The notes under the pieces are model-generated. The model searched no databases, was not told the DNA's origin, and saw only the letters and a list, made by a program, of their open reading frames with translations. 64,000 nucleotides of DNA from Streptomyces sp. Root1304 (GTDB lineage: Bacteria > Actinomycetota > Actinomycetes > Streptomycetales > Streptomycetaceae): contig NZ_LMEP01000012.1 in the NCBI RefSeq assembly GCF_001426405.1, positions 1,068,707-1,132,706 of the forward strand. Direction: 5' to 3'. This document shows positions 7,973-14,544 of the stretch, one piece after another. The position numbers were made by a program, and so were the translations under genes. Within the stretch, counting starts at the first letter, position 1; each line of letters opens with the position of its first letter.

Positions 7973-8817
7973 CGGAACACGCTCCCGTAGGAGCTGCGCA
8001 GCTGCTCCAGGGCGGTGTCGAGGTACTCCGCCCGCACCTCCTGGAGCGGCACGATCAGCTCCGGGTTCTGCATCAGCCCGCCCTGCTTCAGCCCCTCCCG
8101 CAGCCGCGCGTCGTACGCGGCGCGGAAGGTGTTGGAGGCCAGGTAGTCCGCGCGGGCGAGGCTGTCGGGCACTCCGAGCAGGGTGAGCAGCAGCCAGCCG
8201 GTCCAGCCGGTGCGGTCCTTGCCGGAGGTGCAGTGCAGGAGCAGCGGCCCCCGGCGGGGATCGGCGAGGTCCCGCAGGGTCGCCGCGAAGGCGGCCCGGT
8301 TCGCGGGATCGGTGACGAAGGTGCGGTACACCTCGCACATGAAGGCGGCGGCCCGTCCGCCGCCCAGCATCTCCTCCTGGCGTATCGGGTCCCGGGAGCC
8401 GATCGCGGCCAGCAGCTGCCCGAACAGGCCCTTGTCGGTGACCGGCCGGGAGACCGGGGCCGGTCCCGGGGGCAGCCGGTCGGCGCCGTCGTAACCGACC
8501 TCCGCGGGGATCCGCAGATCGACCACGGTCCCGAGACCGAGCCCGGCGAGGGTGCCCAAATCGGCGTCGGTGAGCTTCGCCAGGTGGTCGCCCCGGTAGG
8601 CGAGCCCGTACCGGACACGGCTCCCGTCGTACGTGGGGTATCCGCCCAGGTCACGGACGTTGACGGCGCCCTGGAGCGGGATCTGCCGGATGGCGGGCAC
8701 CGACCGGGGGCGGAGCGTGGGCGCGGGCCGGGGACGGGCGAGCGCCTCCGTCGGCAGGGCGGCGATCAGGGCGGCGGCCCCGGTGGCGGTGAGCAGAGCG
8801 CGTCGAGACAGGTGCAC
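7897..8817 (-). CDS. Tat-exported tyrosine-protein phosphatase (Y_phosphatase3 type)
   Basis: A 306-residue protein with the P-loop HCTSGKDRTG, the HCX5R signature of the MptpB-like tyrosine/lipid phosphatase family, plus the upstream NVRDLGGY motif. The GTG at 8817 is chosen because AAAGGAG lies about 7 nt upstream. A longer reading to 8868 would overlap ipdC. From this start the N-terminus is a short twin-arginine signal (SRRALL followed by a hydrophobic TGAAALIAAL stretch and ALA), so export by Tat is likely. It is convergent with the helicase, whose end it overlaps. Substrate unknown. Confidence 0.88.
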   Translation of the reverse strand: MHLSRRALLTATGAAALIAALPTEALARPRPAPTLRPRSVPAIRQIPLQGAVNVRDLGGYPTYDGSRVRYGLAYRGDHLAKLTDADLGTLAGLGLGTVVDLRIPAEVGYDGADRLPPGPAPVSRPVTDKGLFGQLLAAIGSRDPIRQEEMLGGGRAAAFMCEVYRTFVTDPANRAAFAATLRDLADPRRGPLLLHCTSGKDRTGWTGWLLLTLLGVPDSLARADYLASNTFRAAYDARLREGLKQGGLMQNPELIVPLQEVRAEYLDTALEQLRSSYGSVFRYVSVGLGLEFRELLALRERLVPGA

Positions 8818-8864
8818 GGCCGGACTCCTTTGCGGCTCAGGGTGTCGGGAGCGGTGAGCGGGTG

Positions 8865-9917
8865 TCACGACTCGGGGCGGGGGAGCGTGCGGAGCACCTG
8901 CGCGGCCTCCGTCATGATCCGGGCGACCAGCTCCTCGCAGCTGGGCAGGTCCTCGATGACACCCGCGACCTGGCCCGCGGCCATCACGCCGAGGTCGGTG
9001 CGGCCCTCGACCATGGACGCCCGCAGGAGCATCGGGGTGTTCGCGGCGAGCAGCACCTGACTCCAGGACAGGTCCTTGCCGTGCCGCATGGCGAGGCCGT
9101 CGCGGACCATCGCCGGCCAGGAGAGCCCGGAGAGCCGCCGGAAACCGGCGGCCCTGCGGACGGCCTGCGCCAGCGCTCGGACCCGGCCGGCGTTCTCCAG
9201 GGACGCGACGAGCTCGGTGCGGAGCATCCGGTGCGGCAGCCCGTCGACGGCGGTGGTGACGGTGACGTCCTTGACCGTGGCGGCCAGATAGCGGGCCTTG
9301 ACCGCGTCCGGCACGGTCGAGTCGGAGGTCAGCAGGAAGCGGGTGCCCATGGCGATGCCGGCCGCCCCGTGGGCGAGGGCGGCGACCAGCCCCCGGCCGT
9401 CGTGGAAACCGCCGGCCGCGATCACCGGGATGCCGACGGCGTCCACCACCTGCGGCAGCAGCACGCTCGTGGCGACCTCCCCGGTGTGCCCGCCGCCCTC
9501 GCCGCCCTGCACGAGGACGGCGTCGGCGCCCCAGCCCGCGACCTTCTCGGCGTGCCGCCGGGCGCCCACGGACGGGATGACGACGACCCCGGCGTCCTTC
9601 AGCTCGGCGATCAGGTCGCGGGACGGGGCGAGGGCGAAGGAGGCCACCCGTACGCCCTCGTCGACGATGATCCGGACCCGCTCGCGGGCGTCCCCCGCGT
9701 CGGCGCGCAGGTTCACGCCGAAAGGCCGGTCGGTGCGGGACCGCACCTCGCGGACCGCGGCGCGCAGTTCGTCCGCGGTCATGGTGGCGGAGGCGAGGAT
9801 CCCGAGCGCGCCCGCGTTCGCGGTGGCGGAGACGAGCCGGGGACCGGCGACCCAGCCCATCCCGGTCTGCACGATCGGGTGGCGGACACCGGTCAGCTCG
9901 GTGAGGGCGGTCCTCAT
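8865..9917 (-). CDS. ipdC: Nitronate monooxygenase-family flavoenzyme IpdC
   Basis: A 350-residue TIM-barrel flavoprotein of the 2-nitropropane dioxygenase/nitronate monooxygenase family. It shows HPIVQTGMGWVAG at the N-terminus, VQGGEGGGHTG (flavin phosphate region, about residues 132-142), AAGGFHDGRG and MGTRFLLTSDS. The sequence follows mycobacterial IpdC along its whole length as far as I can recall it. IpdC is required for HIP ring cleavage, but its precise reaction is not settled. The ATG overlaps the ipdB stop as ATGA, making it the last gene of echA20-ipdA-ipdB-ipdC. Confidence 0.9.
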   Translation of the reverse strand: MRTALTELTGVRHPIVQTGMGWVAGPRLVSATANAGALGILASATMTADELRAAVREVRSRTDRPFGVNLRADAGDARERVRIIVDEGVRVASFALAPSRDLIAELKDAGVVVIPSVGARRHAEKVAGWGADAVLVQGGEGGGHTGEVATSVLLPQVVDAVGIPVIAAGGFHDGRGLVAALAHGAAGIAMGTRFLLTSDSTVPDAVKARYLAATVKDVTVTTAVDGLPHRMLRTELVASLENAGRVRALAQAVRRAAGFRRLSGLSWPAMVRDGLAMRHGKDLSWSQVLLAANTPMLLRASMVEGRTDLGVMAAGQVAGVIEDLPSCEELVARIMTEAAQVLRTLPRPES

Positions 9918-10660
9918 CGGGGCGCGACCTCGCGGTCCCGCAGCCCGCGCGGGTCGATCACCTCGCGGATCAGCCGCAGCTCCTCGGCCGTGGGATCCCG
10001 GGTGTACGGCACCTCGTCGGCGATCACCAGGTCGAAGCCGGTGGCCGCGCGGACCTCGTCGACGGTGACGCCCGGGTGCACGGAGGCGAGCCGCATCGCG
10101 TGGCCGGGGCTCTCGAAGTCGAGGACGGCGAGGTCGGTGACGACCCGGGGGAGGCGGTGGTACGGCCCGACGGCATGGTCGTAGCCCACACCGCTGATCA
10201 TGTCGACGCGCTCGACGAAGACCCGGGGCGAGTGCTTGGGGATCCAGTAACTCACCGGATTGTTCAGGGTGTTGACCGGCGCGCCGCGCACCCCGAGGAG
10301 CTGGCGGGTGGGGCGCTCCCAGTCGCCGATGCAGGAGATGTTCTGGTTGCCGTACCGGTCGATCTGGCTGGCCCCCATCATCACGTGCCGCTTGCCGCCG
10401 GTGACCATGGTCAGGTGCCTGCGGTACGGCAGCCAGCCCTCGGGCTGCCCGTCGAGGCCGACGAGCAGGGCCTCGCCGTCGGTGAGGAGGAGGTCGGGGG
10501 CGAAGGTGCGCTTGGCCAGCCGGGCGCCGAAGGAGGGGATCGGGCCCATCGGGCTGGCGAGCACCTCGCCGTTGTCGCGCCAGGCCTCGGCGCAGGCGAT
10601 GAGGCAGTGCTCGGCCCGGCTGACCGCCGGCGTCGTGTCCCTCGTCGTTTCCGTCGTCAC
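9914..10660 (-). CDS. ipdB: IpdB, beta subunit of COCHEA-CoA hydrolase (CoA-transferase fold)
   Basis: A 248-residue class I CoA-transferase-like beta subunit. It includes RAEHCLIACAEAWRDNGEVLASPMG at the N-terminus, MMGASQIDRYGNQNISCIGDW, and RVDMISGVGYDH. In actinobacterial steroid catabolism IpdA and IpdB form a heterotetrameric hydrolase that opens the last ring of the C/D fragment. The GTG start at 10660 is selected because it overlaps the ipdA stop (GTGA). Coupled translation with ipdA and ipdC fits a fixed subunit ratio. Confidence 0.88.
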   Translation of the reverse strand: MTTETTRDTTPAVSRAEHCLIACAEAWRDNGEVLASPMGPIPSFGARLAKRTFAPDLLLTDGEALLVGLDGQPEGWLPYRRHLTMVTGGKRHVMMGASQIDRYGNQNISCIGDWERPTRQLLGVRGAPVNTLNNPVSYWIPKHSPRVFVERVDMISGVGYDHAVGPYHRLPRVVTDLAVLDFESPGHAMRLASVHPGVTVDEVRAATGFDLVIADEVPYTRDPTAEELRLIREVIDPRGLRDREVAPR

Positions 10661-11505
10661 GTCCGCTGCTCCTCGTGCCAGGCCTGGACGGCCGCCTGGT
10701 AGTCGTTCTCGCTCTTGCCCGACAGGAAGCGCTCGGCGAACTCGGGCCAGGGAGTGGTCGCGTAGAGCTTCTGGAAGGGCTCGTCGCGGTCGTGGTCGGG
10801 GGCGCAGGAGGTGAAGTGCGCCCCGTTCGGGGTCTCGACGACGCCGGTGACGCTGTGGCGTCCGATCAGGAGGGTCTGGGGCACGGTGTCGGGCGCGAAG
10901 CCGTCGACGAGCGCCTCGCACGAGACGTACGCGGTGTCGGCGGCCTCGCAGAAGAGGTCGTCGAAGTACGGGTCGGGGCCGAGGTACTGGCCGTTGCCGA
11001 GCCGGTCGGCGCGGTTGACGTGGACGAGGGCCGCGTCGAGCCGCAGGGCGGGCACGGCGACGAACTCCTCGCCGTCCTCGTACGGCGAGGTGACGGTCCG
11101 CAGGCCTGGGTTGACCCGCATCACGTCGGAGCCGAGCCCCGCCCGCACCGGCAGGAAGGGCAGCCGGTTGGCGGCGGCGTGCAGGCCCCACATGAACATC
11201 GCCTCGTCGTACTCGGTGAGTTCGAGGGTGCCGCGCTCGCGGGCCGCCCGGAAGTGGGGTTCGAGGGGGATGGAGTCCAGGGTCACGAAGGGGGCGACGA
11301 GCCGCCGGATCCGGCCGGCGGCGGCGAGCAGGCCGACGTCGGGGCCGCCGTACGAGACCACCGTGAGATCGGTGATCTCGGACCGGAGCAGCGCTCTGAC
11401 CAGGGCCATCGGCTTGCGCCGCGAGCCCCAGCCGCCGATCCCGATCGTCATGCCGGAGCGGAGCCGGCCCACGACGTCCTCGGGGGTCATGGTCTTGTCG
11501 GTCAC
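10657..11505 (-). CDS. ipdA: IpdA, alpha subunit of COCHEA-CoA hydrolase (CoA-transferase fold)
   Basis: A 282-residue CoA-transferase-like alpha subunit. It has MTIGIGGWGSRRKPMALVRALL near residues 19-40, VVSYGGPDVGLL, the acidic TEYDEAMFMWGL segment at about 97-108 where the family places its catalytic glutamate, and NRADRLGNGQYLGPDPYFDD. The GTG at 11505 forms a GTGA overlap with the echA20 stop. It works with IpdB as the ring-opening hydrolase of HIP catabolism. Identification rests on family pattern plus identical gene order to Mycobacterium (echA20-ipdA-ipdB-ipdC). Confidence 0.88.
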   Translation of the reverse strand: MTDKTMTPEDVVGRLRSGMTIGIGGWGSRRKPMALVRALLRSEITDLTVVSYGGPDVGLLAAAGRIRRLVAPFVTLDSIPLEPHFRAARERGTLELTEYDEAMFMWGLHAAANRLPFLPVRAGLGSDVMRVNPGLRTVTSPYEDGEEFVAVPALRLDAALVHVNRADRLGNGQYLGPDPYFDDLFCEAADTAYVSCEALVDGFAPDTVPQTLLIGRHSVTGVVETPNGAHFTSCAPDHDRDEPFQKLYATTPWPEFAERFLSGKSENDYQAAVQAWHEEQRT

Positions 11506-12251
11506 GGGGAGTTCTCCTTCCCGAAGGTGTCGCGGACCCGGTCGGCGACCCCGCTCAGATTGGCCTCGAAGGTGAAGCCCTGCTCGAAGCGGTAGCTGCG
11601 CCGGACGTCCACGGGGTCGATGCCGTTGAGCGCGGCCTTCGCGAGCCGCAGCAGGCTGCCGTCCTTCGCGGCGATCTCCCCGGCGAGCGCCAGGGCGGCG
11701 TCCAGGAGTCCGGCGCGGGGGACCACCTCCCAGACCGAGCCGTGGGCATGCAGTTCGGCGGCGGTCGCGGTCCGCGAGGTGTAGTAGAGCGTCCGCATCA
11801 GGTGCTGGGGGACCAGCCGGGCGAGATGGGTGGCGGCGCCGAGCGCGCCCCGGTCCAGCTCGGGCAGCCCGAAGACGGCGTCCTCGGCGGCGACGATCGC
11901 GTCGGCGTTGCCGACGAGCCCGATGCCGCCGCCCAGGCAGTGCCCGGCGACCGCGGCCACGACCGGCACCTCGCACTCGTAGACGGCGGCGAAGGCCTCG
12001 GCGCAGCCGCTGTTGGCGCCGATCAGGGAGGTGTGCCCGGGGTCGCGCTGCAACTCCTTGATGTCGACGCCCGCGTTGAAGCCGCGTCCCTCGGCGGCGA
12101 GGACGACGCAGCGGACCTCGGGGTCGCGGCCGGCCGTGCGGACGGCGTCGGCGAGCGCGTACCAGCCCTTGACGGGCAGGGCGTTGACGGGGGGGAAGTC
12201 GACGGTGACCAGGGCCACGCCCGGAGCGGGGCGCGAGGTGCAGACACCCAT
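11502..12251 (-). CDS. echA20: Enoyl-CoA hydratase/isomerase-family hydrolase EchA20
   Basis: A 249-residue crotonase-fold protein. VVLAAEGRGFNAGVDIKEL supplies the first oxyanion-hole segment and VAGHCLGGGIGLVGNADAIVA the second. The middle carries FGLPELDRGALGAATHLARL. In the steroid pathway EchA20 is a ring-opening hydrolase acting before IpdAB. It is the first gene of the leftward operon, preceded by AAAGG and the KstR2-like operator at 12271-12289. The crotonase call is secure and the function is from synteny. Confidence 0.88.
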   Translation of the reverse strand: MGVCTSRPAPGVALVTVDFPPVNALPVKGWYALADAVRTAGRDPEVRCVVLAAEGRGFNAGVDIKELQRDPGHTSLIGANSGCAEAFAAVYECEVPVVAAVAGHCLGGGIGLVGNADAIVAAEDAVFGLPELDRGALGAATHLARLVPQHLMRTLYYTSRTATAAELHAHGSVWEVVPRAGLLDAALALAGEIAAKDGSLLRLAKAALNGIDPVDVRRSYRFEQGFTFEANLSGVADRVRDTFGKENSP

Positions 12252-12270
12252 GAGTGGATCAGCTACCTTT

Positions 12271-12289
12271 CCACCAAACGTTTGTTAGG
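12271..12289. promoter_or_regulatory. KstR2-like operator, echA20/SDR divergent promoter
   Basis: The + strand reads CCACCAAACGTTTGTTAGG around a perfect CAAACGTTTG core. On the minus strand it differs from the 2235-2253 operator at only 3 of 19 positions. It lies midway between the divergent starts of echA20 and the SDR gene, so one bound dimer could repress both directions. Confidence 0.75.
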
Positions 12290-12318
12290 TAACCTCTTGA
12301 GGAGGAAGGTAGCAGCCG

Positions 12319-13083
12319 ATGGAGCTGGACGGGAGGGTCGTGCTCGTCACCGGCGGAACCCGCGGCGTCGGAGCGGGCATCGCACGCGCCTTTCTGCGGG
12401 CCGGCGCCCGGGTCGCCGTCTGCGCCCGCAGGCCCCCGGACACACCGGTCGCGGCGGCGGGCCGCACCGCCGACTTCCACCCGCTCGACCTGCGGGAACC
12501 CGCCGCTGTACGGGAGTTCTTCACTGCCTTCGCCGAGCGGTACGGACGGCTCGACGCCCTCGTCAACAACGCGGGCGGCAGCCCGTACCGGCTCCTCGGC
12601 GAGGGCGAGGCCGAACGTCACGCGCGGGTCGTCGAGCTGAACCTCACCGCCCCGCTCGCCGTCAGCCTCGCCGCCCGCCCGCTGCTCGGCGCCTCGCGCG
12701 GCGCCGTCGTCATGATCGGCAGCGTCAGCGGCACCCGGCCCTCCCCGGGGACCGCCGCCTACGGCGCGGCCAAGGCGGGCCTGGAGAACCTGGCCCGCTC
12801 CATGGCCGTCGAATGGGCCCCCGAGGTACGGGTCAACACCCTCGTCCTCGGCATGGTGCGGACCGAGCTGTCCCACCTGCACTACGGCGACGAGGACGGG
12901 ATCGCCGCCGTCGGCCGGACCGTACCGCTGGGCCGGCTCGCCGAACCGGACGAGATCGGGGAGGCGGCCGTCTTCCTCGCCTCCGGCCGGGCCGGCTACG
13001 TCTCGGGGGCCTCGCTCCTCGTGCACGGCGGCGGCGAACGCCCCGCCTTCCTGGACGCCGCAACCGCCAACAAGGAGAGCTGA
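12319..13083 (+). CDS. SDR-family oxidoreductase (steroid-locus type, Rv3549c-like)
   Basis: A 254-residue short-chain dehydrogenase. VTGGTRGVGAGIA is the nucleotide-binding turn (about residues 12-24), NNAGG follows, the serine is in MIGSVSG, and AYGAAKAG gives the Tyr/Lys pair. The C-terminal GYVSGASLLVHGG is standard. A strong ribosome site (GAGGAGGAAGG) precedes ATG 12319. It is divergent from echA20 with the KstR2-like operator between them, the arrangement of Rv3549c/Rv3550 in Mycobacterium. The second SDR follows after 1 nt. Substrate not assigned. Confidence 0.85.
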   Translation: MELDGRVVLVTGGTRGVGAGIARAFLRAGARVAVCARRPPDTPVAAAGRTADFHPLDLREPAAVREFFTAFAERYGRLDALVNNAGGSPYRLLGEGEAERHARVVELNLTAPLAVSLAARPLLGASRGAVVMIGSVSGTRPSPGTAAYGAAKAGLENLARSMAVEWAPEVRVNTLVLGMVRTELSHLHYGDEDGIAAVGRTVPLGRLAEPDEIGEAAVFLASGRAGYVSGASLLVHGGGERPAFLDAATANKES

Positions 13084-13084
13084 C

Positions 13085-13960
13085 ATGGGGATCTGCGAGG
13101 ACCGCGTGGTCATCGTGACGGGAGCCGGACGCGGGCTCGGACGGGCGCACGCGCTCGCCTTCGCCGCCGAGGGCGCCCGGGTCGTCGTCAACGACCTGGG
13201 GGTCGGCCTCGACGGCCGCCCCGGGCCCGACAGTCCGGCGGCGGCGGTCGTCGAGGAGATCAGGGCCGCGGGCGGCGAGGCCGTCGCGCACGGCGGCGAC
13301 ATCGCGACCACCGAGGGCGCCGCCTCCCTGATCGCGACCGCCCTCGACACGTACGGGCGGCTCGACACCCTCGTCAGCAACGCCGGCTTCCTGCGCGACC
13401 GGATGCTCGTCAACCTCGACGAGGAGGACTGGGACGCCGTCATGCGCGTCCACGGCAAGGGCCACTTCCTGCCGCTGCGGCACGCCGCCGCGCACTGGCG
13501 GGCCGAGGCGAAGGCGGGGCGGACGCCGGTGGCGCGGATCGTCCACACCACCTCGGGCGCGGGCCTCCTCGGCAGCGTCGGACAGGGCAACTACGCGGCG
13601 GCGAAGGCGGCGATCGTCGGCCTCACCCTGGTCGCGGCGGCGGAGCTGGCCCGGTACGGGGTCCAGGTCAACGCCATCGCCCCGGCGGCCAGGACCCGGA
13701 TGACCGAGCAGGTCTTCGACGGCCTCGACGCCCTCCCCGAGGACGTGTCCCCCCTGGTGGTCTGGCTGGGCTCGGCCGCCTCGGAGGGCGTGACGGGCCG
13801 GGTCTTCGAAGCGGAAGGCGGCCGCCTCACGGTCATGGAGGGCTGGCGCCCGGGCCCGACGGCGGACAAGGAAGGCCGCAGAACCCCGACGGAAGCGGGC
13901 GAGACGGCCCGCGAACTCCTGACGGAGTCGGAGCGGCCGATGCCGGTCTACGGCGCTTAG
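13085..13960 (+). CDS. SDR-family oxidoreductase (HSD17B4-like, Rv3548c-like)
   Basis: A 291-residue SDR resembling the dehydrogenase domain of multifunctional beta-oxidation enzymes. It shows VTGAGRGLGRAHALAFA, VVVNDLGVGLDG, SNAGFLRDRM, the serine in HTTSGAGLLGS, and NYAAAKAA. The extended linker after GRP and the C-terminal tail are characteristic of this subfamily. It starts 1 nt after the stop of the first SDR gene (AGCTGACATG). Its TAG overlaps the convergent marR stop by 4 nt, marking the right border of the steroid locus. It probably dehydrogenates a beta-hydroxyacyl-CoA intermediate, by context. Confidence 0.85.
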   Translation: MGICEDRVVIVTGAGRGLGRAHALAFAAEGARVVVNDLGVGLDGRPGPDSPAAAVVEEIRAAGGEAVAHGGDIATTEGAASLIATALDTYGRLDTLVSNAGFLRDRMLVNLDEEDWDAVMRVHGKGHFLPLRHAAAHWRAEAKAGRTPVARIVHTTSGAGLLGSVGQGNYAAAKAAIVGLTLVAAAELARYGVQVNAIAPAARTRMTEQVFDGLDALPEDVSPLVVWLGSAASEGVTGRVFEAEGGRLTVMEGWRPGPTADKEGRRTPTEAGETARELLTESERPMPVYGA

Positions 13961-14430
13961 CCCTCGTCCGTCAGGCGTTTCGTCGCGGCGCGTTGGCGGG
14001 TCGTCGCGCCGGTCAGGAAGCGGGTGATCGTCTTCAGTTCGTCGGTGGTGAACTCCTCGTAGAGTTCGTGCACTTCGCGGGCCCAGTCGTCGAAGAGGGG
14101 GGCCAGTTCCGCCAGTTTCTCCGGGCGGGGCTCGACGAGCACCCGGCGCTTGTCCGTCGGGTGCTTCACCCTGCGGACGAAGCCCTTGCGTTCGAGGCGG
14201 TCGACGAGGCCGGTGACGGAGGCGGGGGCGAGGCCGGAGTGTTCGGCCAGTTCCTTGGCGGTGAGGGCGCCGTGCCGTTGCAGCAGGTCGAGCGTCTTGG
14301 TCTCGGTGGCGCCCAGGTCCTGCTGGGCGGCGACCGCCGAGTGGAAGGCGACGGACGCGGCGCTGGAGTCCCGCCCGGCGGCGGTGAGGGCGGCGGTGAC
14401 CTCGGCGCGTGTGGGGTCCTGCTGGCTCAT
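13957..14430 (-). CDS. MarR-family transcriptional regulator
   Basis: A 157-residue MarR protein. The winged helix covers about residues 40-100: LGATETKTLDLLQRHGALTAKEL, HSGLAPASVTGLVDRLERKGFV, and the wing with HPTDKRRVLVEP. The start follows TAGGCT by exactly 6 nt with no Shine-Dalgarno, which suggests a leaderless mRNA. It is divergent from an MFS efflux gene across a 114-bp region with two related palindromes (14453-14472 and 14504-14533). One lies just upstream of each gene's promoter or start. This is the classical autoregulated MarR/efflux layout, with an unknown small-molecule inducer. Confidence 0.92.
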   Translation of the reverse strand: MSQQDPTRAEVTAALTAAGRDSSAASVAFHSAVAAQQDLGATETKTLDLLQRHGALTAKELAEHSGLAPASVTGLVDRLERKGFVRRVKHPTDKRRVLVEPRPEKLAELAPLFDDWAREVHELYEEFTTDELKTITRFLTGATTRQRAATKRLTDEG

Positions 14431-14436
14431 GGGGGC

Positions 14437-14442
14437 AGCCTA
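14437..14442 (-). promoter_or_regulatory. -10 element of leaderless marR promoter
   Basis: On the minus strand TAGGCT-GCCCCC-ATG places a canonical Streptomyces -10 hexamer 6 nt before the marR start. The palindrome at 14453-14472 occupies the spacer/-35 region, so MarR binding there should block polymerase. Confidence 0.6.
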
Positions 14443-14452
14443 GCAAAATTCA

Positions 14453-14472
14453 TTTAGTTCGCCCGAACGAAA
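14453..14472. promoter_or_regulatory. MarR operator O1 (imperfect palindrome)
   Basis: TTTAGTTCG-CC-CGAACGAAA forms an inverted repeat with a single mismatched pair. Its core GTTCGCCCGAAC is shared with O2. It sits at the -35 side of the marR promoter and implies autorepression. Confidence 0.7.
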
Positions 14473-14503
14473 GACTTGCGATCACGGGCCGCCCTGTGCC
14501 AGT

Positions 14504-14533
14504 TTTTATTTCGTTCGCCCGAACGAAATAAAA
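14504..14533. promoter_or_regulatory. MarR operator O2 (perfect 30-bp palindrome)
   Basis: The arms TTTTATTTCGTTCG (14504-14517) and CGAACGAAATAAAA (14520-14533) match perfectly around a CC spacer. The right arm runs into the AAAAGGAGGG ribosome site of the MFS gene. Bound repressor would cover the efflux promoter or its start region. If transcribed, the same sequence could fold and mask the ribosome site. Confidence 0.75.
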
Positions 14534-14544
14534 GGAGGGTCGAG

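Noticed and set aside
8818..8868. Upstream start for the tyrosine phosphatase at 8868
   Set aside because: It would overlap ipdC, bury the twin-arginine signal 17 residues inside, and ignore the AAAGGAG site positioned for GTG 8817.
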